A stretch of 64,000 bases of DNA from Amphritea atlantica (GTDB lineage: Bacteria; Pseudomonadota; Gammaproteobacteria; Pseudomonadales; Balneatricaceae): contig NZ_JAHKQE010000009.1 of assembly GCF_018860855.1 (NCBI RefSeq), forward strand, positions 124,001 through 188,000. Direction: 5' to 3'. Each line of letters begins with the position of its first letter. The stretch's first letter is position 1. The notes beneath the pieces are model-generated. The model made no database searches. It was not told where the DNA came from and saw only the letters and a program-made list of their open reading frames with translations. A program made the position numbers and the translations under genes. Of this stretch, positions 57,283 to 64,000 are shown piece after piece.

Positions 57283-57348
57283 ACATCAACGTAATAAGCT
57301 ACACCTGAACTGCCCGGCGGACCCCTTCCCTCCGGGCAGTTTTTTTTG
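57283..57348 (+). ncRNA. candidate small RNA 1 (about 65 nt)
   Basis: A predicted transcript from ACATCAACGT to a strong terminator: AACTGCCCGG (57308-57317) and CCGGGCAGTT (57332-57341) with U9, the 14-nt loop containing CCCCTTCCCT. It has no coding capacity. The CU-rich loop could pair with AG-rich ribosome-binding sites. A paralog with the same design follows 185 bp downstream. Expression is not shown by the sequence. Confidence 0.6.
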
Positions 57349-57434
57349 CTGTTAGCTAAACTCACTGAACAGGCTAAATTCGTCAGTGAGTCAAAAATAT
57401 TCACTAAAAAAATATATTTCGCTGAACTTTATCT

Positions 57435-57462
57435 GAACTTTATCTGAATAAGCCCCTCTATA
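57435..57462 (+). promoter_or_regulatory. sigma-E-like promoter of sRNA unit 2
   Basis: GAACTT (57435-57440), 16 nt, TCTATA (57457-57462), with a second GAACTT at 57424-57429. The -10 ends 6 nt before ACATCAACGT (57468-57477), exactly as in unit 1. Confidence 0.6.
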
Positions 57463-57467
57463 TATAT

Positions 57468-57533
57468 ACATCAACGTTATATGCAAAATCTGAACTGCCC
57501 GGCGGAACCCCCTTCCCTCCGGGCAGTTTTTTT
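57468..57533 (+). ncRNA. candidate small RNA 2 (about 66 nt)
   Basis: Paralog of small RNA 1: the same first ten bases (ACATCAACGT), a variable AT-rich middle, then AACTGCCCGG (57493-57502), a loop with CCCCCTTCCCT, CCGGGCAGTT (57519-57528) and a T-run. The ends are conserved while the middle differs, which argues for function in the 5' end and the hairpin loop. Confidence 0.6.
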
Positions 57534-57718
57534 ATCTCCTACTTTTATATCAAGTACTATTCAACGGCAAAATAAGTAAGTGATCGTAAAACGGTATAGC
57601 GACAACGATCCCCTATTTGGTATGCTAGGCTCAATAGCGCGGCGTCGCATTCGCCGGAATCATCCGGACCTCGCCGCTCACTTCCCGCAAACGCCTATAT
57701 AGCGACAGATCCTTCATC

Positions 57719-58780
57719 ATGAGTAAATATTGGAGCCCGGCTATCAGCCAATTGACGCCCTATGTTCCGGGTGAACAACCTAAAGTTGATAACCTAATTA
57801 AATTAAACACCAATGAGAACCCTTACCCTCCTTCACCGAAGGTGGCCGAGGCGATCAACGACTATCCCAAAGATCGTTTACGTCTCTATTGCGATCCCGA
57901 TGCGACTGCCCTCAAGCAGTCTCTGGCTTCGCACTTTGACTTACCTTATAACAATGTTTTTGTTGGTAATGGCTCGGATGAAGTCCTCGCATTAGCCTTT
58001 ATGGCTTTTTTCCGTCAGGACAAGCCTCTGCTATTACCCGAAACTACCTATAGCTTTTACGATGTTTACTGCCATCTGTACGATATTGACTACCGTCAGA
58101 TTCCGCTGAGCGACGATTTTAAAATTGATCTATCCAACTATGATCAGCCAAATGGCGGCATTATCTTTGCTAATCCAAATGCCCCCACCGGTCGACTCAC
58201 ACCGCTAGCAGCGATCGAAGCATTACTGCAAAAGAATACCGAATCACTGGTTATTATCGATGAAGCCTATATCGACTTCGGCGGCGTGTCAGCGGTCGAG
58301 TTAACCCGCCAATATGATAATGTGCTGATTATCCAAACGTTCTCTAAATCACGCAGCCTAGCGGGATTGAGAATTGGCTTTGCACTAGGACATGAAAACC
58401 TGATTGCGGGTCTTGAACGGGTTAAGAACTCATTCAATTCATACCCATTAGACAGTATTGCCATCACCGGCGCAGTCGCCGCACTCGAAGATGTCGACTA
58501 CTTTAACGAAACCACGCAGAAAATTATCGACTGCCGAGAGTGGACCAGCGCCGCACTAGAACAACTGGGTTTTGAGGTTATCCCTTCAAAAACCAATTTT
58601 GTCTTTACTCGACACGCCTCACTCAGTGGTGCCGAACTGATGCAATACTTACGCAGCAATAACCTACTCGTAAGGCACTTTAGTAAGCCAGGGATTGAAA
58701 ACTATCTGCGCATTACGATTGGCACCCAGCAAGAGATGAGCACGCTTATCGACACGCTGAAACAGCACCCTAGCCTTTAA
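57719..58780 (+). CDS. hisC: histidinol-phosphate aminotransferase
   Basis: A 353-aa class I/II PLP aminotransferase. The PLP lysine is Lys210 in TFSKSRSLAGLR, with NTNENPYPPSP at the start and IDEAYIDF (Asp contacting the PLP nitrogen). It acts in histidine synthesis. It is separate from any other his gene in this window. Related short HisC-like enzymes occur, and the substrate is given by family resemblance. Confidence 0.92.
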   Translation: MSKYWSPAISQLTPYVPGEQPKVDNLIKLNTNENPYPPSPKVAEAINDYPKDRLRLYCDPDATALKQSLASHFDLPYNNVFVGNGSDEVLALAFMAFFRQDKPLLLPETTYSFYDVYCHLYDIDYRQIPLSDDFKIDLSNYDQPNGGIIFANPNAPTGRLTPLAAIEALLQKNTESLVIIDEAYIDFGGVSAVELTRQYDNVLIIQTFSKSRSLAGLRIGFALGHENLIAGLERVKNSFNSYPLDSIAITGAVAALEDVDYFNETTQKIIDCREWTSAALEQLGFEVIPSKTNFVFTRHASLSGAELMQYLRSNNLLVRHFSKPGIENYLRITIGTQQEMSTLIDTLKQHPSL

Positions 58781-58890
58781 AAAATGACTCAGAACAGTCG
58801 CCTCTAACGTAAGCGTTACCGGCGACGATCTGAGTTGATAAAAAAATATTGCTTCGTTGATCAACCTACGACTCGTTTGCTAAGCCTAGG

Positions 58891-59802
58891 TTATTCACTA
58901 CCACAAATTTTATTACCGCCCTGCTGCTTGGCGAGTTGCAAACAGTCTTCAGCACGGCCAAACATGGCGTCAGCACTATCCTCCTCTCCCGCGAGGGTCG
59001 AAACACCGATACTCACCGTAAAGCGCACATCGCTACCCGCATGCTGAGCGGACAGGTCCAGCACTCGATTGCGTACCCGTTCGGCCGTCAATATTCCCTG
59101 TTCCGCATTGGTTTCCGGCAACAGGAGCGCAAAACCATCTTTACCAACCCGCGCTAGAAAATCGGCGGTACGCTTCAGACTATTTAACGATTCAGCTAAC
59201 CGCTTCAATAATTGATCACCGACATCCCAGCCCAGATCATCATTAATCAGATGCAGATCATCGATATTGATCAACATGAGACTACAGGTCCAGTCATACC
59301 GCACCGCCTGAGCAATCGATTGCGCCAACACTGGCATTAACGCCCGACGGTTATACATACCGGTCAATAGATCCCGCTGTACCTGTGAGGTTTCCCGCTG
59401 TACCGCCTTACGCCGACTGATATCTTCAATCCGGCAGACGACACTCGGCTCATCTCCGGCAGAGGGAGCCATCCGCACCTCAACCCAGCAACTATCCGTC
59501 ATGCCCTGCTGTTTTAAATAATCGATCTCTTGCGGATCAAACAGCATCTCTTTCACAAGCAGTTGATTCAACCCTAGTGACTGATCTACCATCCCGGTTA
59601 ACAAAGTCGCCAAAGATTCAGGAAAAATATCATGCAGATTTTTACCAACCAGAGCTTCGTTTGTCCCCCAAGGTAATGCAGACTCTGCATGTGAGGAAAA
59701 GATGATGGTCCCCTGCTGACTCAAAATCAGCACATCTTCAGACAACACATTGAGCAACGCATCAATGCGAGTTTGAAGAATTTGATGTCTATTCATGGTC
59801 AC
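58891..59802 (-). CDS. PAS-GGDEF protein with degenerate active site
   Basis: A 303-aa cytoplasmic protein: PAS-like sensor (about 10-130, ending VCRIEDISRRKAV) joined to a GGDEF domain (about 143-303, DLLTGMYNRRAL). The signature GG(D/E)EF is GKDGF (220-224), so the second Gly and the Glu are lost and cyclase activity is unlikely. The inhibitory I-site RxxD is kept (RTAD, 211-214, exactly five residues before). It may therefore bind c-di-GMP as a receptor. The metal Asp in NIDDLHLINDDLG is kept. Confidence 0.9.
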   Translation of the reverse strand: MTMNRHQILQTRIDALLNVLSEDVLILSQQGTIIFSSHAESALPWGTNEALVGKNLHDIFPESLATLLTGMVDQSLGLNQLLVKEMLFDPQEIDYLKQQGMTDSCWVEVRMAPSAGDEPSVVCRIEDISRRKAVQRETSQVQRDLLTGMYNRRALMPVLAQSIAQAVRYDWTCSLMLINIDDLHLINDDLGWDVGDQLLKRLAESLNSLKRTADFLARVGKDGFALLLPETNAEQGILTAERVRNRVLDLSAQHAGSDVRFTVSIGVSTLAGEEDSADAMFGRAEDCLQLAKQQGGNKICGSE

Positions 59803-59902
59803 TCCGCTGGCAACACCTATAATAGTTTACTTATAGCATAGCCGAGCGCTTGATCAGAAGGACAGCTGCCCATTATCAGCATATGAATCAATATTGAATA
59901 AC

Positions 59903-59927
59903 AAAAAACCCGTTTCGGCGGGTTTTA
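59903..59927 (-). terminator. terminator of decarboxylase gene
   Basis: AAAACCCG and CGGGTTTT around TTTCGG, with A/T runs on both sides. It serves the minus-strand decarboxylase and could act in both directions. Confidence 0.88.
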
Positions 59928-59947
59928 TTAAAAGCCTTAGTACTGAA

Positions 59948-61105
59948 TCAGATACAGTAACATTTCAACGGTGGAAACCCATTAAACTCAACGGAGCTGT
60001 AACTGGTGGTATAGGCACCGGTCGAGAACCAATAAATACGATCACCAATCGCCAGCGACAGCGGCAGTTCATATTTAAAGTTTTCATACATAATATCGAG
60101 GCTGTCACAGGTAGGCCCCGCCAGTACGACCTCTTCTACAGGACCATTTCGCTCAGTTTCCAGCGGGAACTTAATAGCCTCACCGAGTGTTTCGATCAAG
60201 CCATTAAACAAGCCTACATCGGTATACACCCAACGGTTCAATGCCGTATGCGACTTACGAGAGACCAACACCACTTCACTGACCAGTAAGCCGCTATCGC
60301 CCACCAGCGAACGTCCAGGCTCAAGGATAATTTGTGGCGGGTTATCACCAAAATCTTCCTTCAGGTAACGGGTAATCTCTTCACAGTAAACGGAAAAGTC
60401 GTTCGCTTTAGTCAGATACTGAGCGGGAAAACCACCGCCCATATTAATTAAACGAAGCTGAATCGCATACTCACTGCGTAACCGCTCGAAGATAACCTTA
60501 ACTTTAGCAATCGCGGCATCCCACACATCAATGAGACGTTGCTGAGAACCCACATGGAAAGAGATGCCATAAGGCTCTAATTTCAGCTTTTTCGCCAATA
60601 CCGCCAAATCAATCGCCATATCGGGATTACAGCCAAACTTACGTGACAACGGCCAGTCTGCACCTTCGGCACCCTCGGTTTGAATACGAATATACACCCG
60701 TGAACCCGGCGCATATTCGGCGATATTATGCAGATCTTCTTCAGAATCCGTGGCAAACAGGCGCACGCCCTTTTCGTAAAAATAGCGAATATCATCACGT
60801 TTCTTGATCGTATTGCCATAGCTGATACGGTCAGGAGTGACATTATGTGATAACACCTGATCCAATTCATAGATCGATGCAATATCAAAACTGGACCCTA
60901 ATCCAGCCAGCAACTCTACAATTTGCGGGTGGGGGTTAGCCTTTACCGCATAGTAGATAGACGCAAAATCAAATCCATTTTTCAGCTCTTGATATTTTTC
61001 TGCAATCGTCTGCAAATCAATCAACTGAAAGGGTGTCTGATGCTGATCGGCAACTTTTTTCAAGCGAGCCCATTTTTCAGCAGAGATATGATCCGGCAAT
61101 TTCAT
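59948..61105 (-). CDS. speC: ornithine/lysine decarboxylase, alanine racemase fold
   Basis: A 385-aa fold type III PLP decarboxylase. The PLP lysine is in YYAVKANPHP (about Lys54), with GGGFPAQY, EPGRSLVGDSG and the substrate Cys/Asp in GPTCDSLDIMYE. ATG 61105 is preferred over the GTG before it. It resembles Pseudomonas SpeC rather than the large bacterial ODC. It provides putrescine (or cadaverine) and, with speD and speE, spermidine. Ornithine versus lysine preference cannot be read from the sequence. Confidence 0.9.
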   Translation of the reverse strand: MKLPDHISAEKWARLKKVADQHQTPFQLIDLQTIAEKYQELKNGFDFASIYYAVKANPHPQIVELLAGLGSSFDIASIYELDQVLSHNVTPDRISYGNTIKKRDDIRYFYEKGVRLFATDSEEDLHNIAEYAPGSRVYIRIQTEGAEGADWPLSRKFGCNPDMAIDLAVLAKKLKLEPYGISFHVGSQQRLIDVWDAAIAKVKVIFERLRSEYAIQLRLINMGGGFPAQYLTKANDFSVYCEEITRYLKEDFGDNPPQIILEPGRSLVGDSGLLVSEVVLVSRKSHTALNRWVYTDVGLFNGLIETLGEAIKFPLETERNGPVEEVVLAGPTCDSLDIMYENFKYELPLSLAIGDRIYWFSTGAYTTSYSSVEFNGFPPLKCYCI

Positions 61106-61249
61106 CACTATTTTTACCTATACTCCTGCCGGGTTCTCCGGCGGATAAGCGGAGCGTTTTAACTCCATTAGAAAACGCGGAGTATAGTTAAAACGCCCCT
61201 CCTGTAAAGTTAATTTTAAACGCAAACGAGATTATTTTTGCGCTTATAA

Positions 61250-61864
61250 TTAAATCACTCGGTCATTGCCCTGAGTTATAATTTTTTCAATCTCAGCAAA
61301 GGATTTTGCCTCATACATAGTATCGAAGCCAACACGAAGTTTACGGGAAACATCGCTGGCCGAGATGATCCCACGGATACGTTTGATCCCTATCTCGGTT
61401 TCATCCACCACCAGCAAATGCTGATCCCCCGAGTTTTTCAGCGTTAGCATAATATCGCCAACCCGTGAGTGATTAACCTGATCGAAAGTCAGTGAGCGTA
61501 AATACTGCTTATGCAACATGATATGGCCAACGGACACCTCATCACGGGTGACACCATGATTTTGCATATGAAGGATCACTTTATTATCAGCGATGTCCTG
61601 AGCACTGATAACCCCTACAAATTTACCTGGCAGAGTAATCACAAACAACATGCGCACATGTTGGCTCTTCATGCGCTCCAAAGCATCATCAACCGACACG
61701 CCTTCGGTCACGGTTATCGGTATTATCGCACTGAAATCAGTCATCACTTCGATCGCGGGGTTTGTGACGCTAAACGGCTGCTGTTTCTGATCCGGCGTCA
61801 ACAGATGTTCAACTTCACAATTATCCTGTAAGCGTAAAGGGTAGAATTCCTGTGGCACAGGCAC
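61250..61864 (-). CDS. CBS-domain protein
   Basis: A 204-aa protein with two CBS motifs: about 42-105 (DFSAIIPITVTEGVSVDDALERM ... VGVISAQDIADNKV) and about 112-185 (ISASDVSRKLRVG at the end). No fused catalytic domain. Stand-alone CBS pairs bind adenosine nucleotides and act as energy sensors; the partner is unknown. The N-terminal 35 residues are variable. It lies 145 bp from the decarboxylase on the same strand. Confidence 0.88.
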   Translation of the reverse strand: MPVPQEFYPLRLQDNCEVEHLLTPDQKQQPFSVTNPAIEVMTDFSAIIPITVTEGVSVDDALERMKSQHVRMLFVITLPGKFVGVISAQDIADNKVILHMQNHGVTRDEVSVGHIMLHKQYLRSLTFDQVNHSRVGDIMLTLKNSGDQHLLVVDETEIGIKRIRGIISASDVSRKLRVGFDTMYEAKSFAEIEKIITQGNDRVI

Positions 61865-61945
61865 CTCCTAATTTTTATTTTTATAGTACCTCTACAGCAT
61901 AGTTCTGTTTTTGACTAAACCGCCAGTGTATTAACCACTTAACGT

Positions 61946-62203
61946 TTAAATAGTTAGACAGAAGGTCAAACCAATGCCGGCCACCAAGACACACGAAGCC
62001 ACGCTATAGGCGATTAAGAGAGGCGAAGACGACTCAGTTTCGCTCAACGTTTGATGATCCCAGAATGGCCGTCTCGCTTCACGCAGCGCCTCTGAGCGAG
62101 TCAGCCCGATATCTTTCAATAGGTGCGCATCGAGCTCTTTGAGCAATCGCCGACTGGTATAAGTTTGTCCATATTGCTTTAACGATCTTAGTATCTCAAA
62201 CAT
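61946..62203 (-). CDS. DUF1127 protein with C-terminal membrane segment
   Basis: An 85-aa protein. GGAGGGA directly precedes ATG 62203 (MFEILRSLKQ), so I take that start rather than the ATG at 62245. The DUF1127 core is RRLLKELDAHLLKDIGLTRSEALREARRPFW. Unlike most DUF1127 proteins it has a hydrophobic tail of about 22 residues, likely a membrane anchor. Its role is unknown; some DUF1127 proteins bind RNA or affect phosphate and carbon metabolism. It is divergent from the MocR gene, which may regulate it. Confidence 0.82.
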   Translation of the reverse strand: MFEILRSLKQYGQTYTSRRLLKELDAHLLKDIGLTRSEALREARRPFWDHQTLSETESSSPLLIAYSVASCVLVAGIGLTFCLTI

Positions 62204-62284
62204 TCTGAATCCCTCCTCTGATAAGGGCTTCAGTTTATGATTCAATCTGATACCATTACAGATTCACAATAATTTTTATTAACC

Positions 62285-62358
62285 CAGTACAGTTAACTAA
62301 AGCCTTTATCTGTACTGCCACTTATTAAAAAAACTGTGCTGTATTCGATACTGTACTG
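62285..62358. promoter_or_regulatory. repeated CTGTACTG operator motifs
   Basis: CTGTACTG occurs at 62310-62317 and 62351-62358, CTGTGCTG at 62334-62341, and the inverse CAGTACAG at 62285-62292, all between the DUF1127 gene and the MocR gene. MocR regulators bind spaced direct repeats, so these are likely autoregulatory sites. Confidence 0.65.
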
Positions 62359-62369
62359 GGACATTCTCT

Positions 62370-63806
62370 ATGAAACTGTATGAACAGGTAGCATCAACGG
62401 TTAAAGATCGTATCGATCTAGGCTATTACCGTGAAGGCGATAAACTCCCCTCGGTACGGGGGCTTAGCCAAGAACACGGTGTCAGTATCTCCACAGTGCA
62501 GGAAGCCTATGGGTTACTGATGGACGATGGGGTAATTGAATCCCGCCCCAAGTCTGGCTATTACGTTCTTAAATACCAAGAGATCCCAGAGCTCCCCGCC
62601 ACCAGCAGCCCGATCCCTGAACCCTTAGTGGTCGCGCAGTGGCAAAAGCTAAAACATATTATTCAGGAATATCACAACCAAGCCGGGACAAAACTCAGTT
62701 TAGCGCTGCCCGATACCGAAACCGCGACCCTCAAACCGCTGATTAGACTCATCGCAGAGCTCAGCCGCACCGAAACCAGCCGAATTCTCAATTATGAATC
62801 TGCCGCCGGCTCGGCCGAACTTTGCCATCAGATTGCCCGCTTAGCGGTCGACTCGGGTTGCCGTCTCAATCCTGATGAGATCATTACCACCATCGGCTGT
62901 CAGGAAGCGCTTTCCTGTAGCCTGCGCGCCGTCACGGAGCCTGGCGATATCGTCGTGGTCGATTCCCCCAGTTTTTTTGGTTCGGTGCAAGCCATCAAAA
63001 TCAACGGCGTTAAAGCGCTTGAGATACCTACCCACCCAGAAACAGGCATCTCTCTCGAAGCATTAGAGATGGCTTTTGAACAGTGGCCGATTCGCGCCGT
63101 ATTACTGACCCCCACCAATAACAACCCGCTCGGCTATTCGATGCCTGATAAACACAAAATTCGGCTACTGGCATTATTGAAACGCTATGACATCCCCTTG
63201 ATTGAAGATGATATCTACGGCGATCTGAGCTATACCCTGCCACGACCACGCACCGTTAAATCCTTTGATACTGAAGGGCGCGTTATTCTCTGCTCATCTT
63301 TTTCTAAATCCGTCGCGCCAGGGCTGCGTGTCGGCTGGGTCGCACCGGGGCGTTATCGAGAACACATAATCATGGTGAAGTATCTATCGAGCCTATCCAC
63401 CCCACCGCTCACGCAGATGGCGCTAGCGGAATTTATCGCCCAAGGTTATTACGAAAAGCATCTACGAAAAATGCGTATTAACTATCAACGGGATCGAGAT
63501 GCCGTCATTAGCTGGTTAAAACGGGATATGCCTGAAGGTACTCGGATCAGTTACCCGCAGGGAGGCTATCTATTATGGATCGAACTACCGAGTGAGATCG
63601 ATACCAATGAGCTCAACCGACTGGCTATGTTAGAGAGTATCAGCATCGCGCCAGGCACACTCTTTTCCGCCTCGGGCAAATACAAAAATTTTATGCGTAT
63701 TAGCTGTGTAAACAGTGCTAACCCCGCTATTGAAAAGGCAGTTACGACACTAGGAAGGCTCTGTAAAGAGATGCAAGCACAGATACCGCTAGCAGAGCCC
63801 GTCTAA
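62370..63806 (+). CDS. MocR-family regulator (GntR-aminotransferase fusion)
   Basis: A 478-aa fusion: GntR winged helix (about 1-72, KLYEQVASTVKDRIDLGYYREGDKLPSVRGL) and a class I aminotransferase fold (about 110-465) with PLP lysine in CSSFSKSVAPGLRVGW. MocR proteins sense PLP adducts of amino compounds (taurine, GABA, ectoine) and activate neighbouring genes. No obvious target operon is present except the divergent DUF1127 gene. Ligand unknown. Confidence 0.93.
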   Translation: MKLYEQVASTVKDRIDLGYYREGDKLPSVRGLSQEHGVSISTVQEAYGLLMDDGVIESRPKSGYYVLKYQEIPELPATSSPIPEPLVVAQWQKLKHIIQEYHNQAGTKLSLALPDTETATLKPLIRLIAELSRTETSRILNYESAAGSAELCHQIARLAVDSGCRLNPDEIITTIGCQEALSCSLRAVTEPGDIVVVDSPSFFGSVQAIKINGVKALEIPTHPETGISLEALEMAFEQWPIRAVLLTPTNNNPLGYSMPDKHKIRLLALLKRYDIPLIEDDIYGDLSYTLPRPRTVKSFDTEGRVILCSSFSKSVAPGLRVGWVAPGRYREHIIMVKYLSSLSTPPLTQMALAEFIAQGYYEKHLRKMRINYQRDRDAVISWLKRDMPEGTRISYPQGGYLLWIELPSEIDTNELNRLAMLESISIAPGTLFSASGKYKNFMRISCVNSANPAIEKAVTTLGRLCKEMQAQIPLAEPV

Positions 63807-63975
63807 GTAGTTAACCTCGAGTAGATTACTTAAACTGAAAATGCACGTGAAAACATCTCATGCTAATTCCTCCACAGTCAGCATTTTTTGACTACACTCA
63901 TTTATATGTCAAGAGGCAGTCCGCTCCATCAGGAACGGCCTGTCGTGTATATCATGACGATCCAAGGGGGATTGA

Positions 63976-64000
63976 ATGTGGAAGGATATAACCTGGAGTC
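63976..64000 (+). CDS. possible gene start cut by right edge
   Basis: AGGGGG precedes ATG 63976, which opens MWKDITWS and runs off the window, too short to identify. Upstream, TTGACT near 63887 could be a promoter element. The stretch 63807-63975 holds no other feature I can name. Confidence 0.35.

Overview
The window looks like a chromosomal segment of a marine gammaproteobacterium of the Oceanospirillales/Oceanospirillaceae type (Amphritea, Neptunomonas or Marinobacterium relatives). The basis is the block leuC-leuD-leuB-asd-fimV-truA-trpF-(trpB-trpA)-accD-folC-dedD-cvpA-purF-metZ, whose order matches pseudomonads and Oceanospirillales, together with class III PHA synthase genes, an E. coli-type speD and a DUF3360 permease. 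The species is not identified. I saw no rRNA, tRNA, integrase or transposase gene.

Layout. 1-1787: two minus-strand genes; the first runs off the left edge and has a receiver-like N-terminus. 2212-11729: three aconitase-family genes, namely a proteobacterial acnB, a divergently oriented second AcnB-class gene resembling Bacteroidetes aconitases, and a divergent acnA. 11880-15094: a compact array of minus-strand gene cassettes (4-fold beta flower protein, AAA ATPase, DUF3800-like protein, GFA enzyme) separated by three attC sites, with no integrase in the window. 15421-19264: RIO kinase, the remains of a 4-hydroxyphenylacetate hydroxylase locus with an intact reductase, a DUF2185 protein, and ibpA behind a ROSE-type RNA thermometer. 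19434-22007: an AmmeMemoRadiSam trio. 22023-40637: a long minus-strand housekeeping block (dusC, metZ, purF, cvpA, dedD, folC, accD, trpA, trpB, trpF, truA, fimV, asd, leuB, leuD, leuC), with a LysR regulator divergent from leuC.

41737-49104: the polyester storage genes phaE and phaC, with phaR and a DUF6489 gene nearby. They are interrupted by speD, small genes and a roughly 1 kb nested repeat array (47165-48160). 49250-54984: an MFS transporter, speE, aroC, prmB, smrB and folE. 55175-57718: a DUF3360 permease, then a region without a convincing gene that carries two paralogous units, each with a sigma-E-like promoter, a conserved 10-nt 5' end and a terminator; these look like tandem small RNAs. 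57719-63806: hisC, a degenerate GGDEF protein with an intact I-site, an ornithine/lysine decarboxylase, a CBS protein, a DUF1127 gene, and a divergent MocR regulator with repeated operator motifs.

Functional links. speD, speE and the decarboxylase together could make spermidine from ornithine. phaE, phaC, phaR and possibly the DUF6489 protein form a PHA storage module. The most novel candidates are the tandem sRNAs at 57250-57533, the integrase-less cassette array at 11880-15094, the three-aconitase cluster and the decayed HPA hydroxylase locus.
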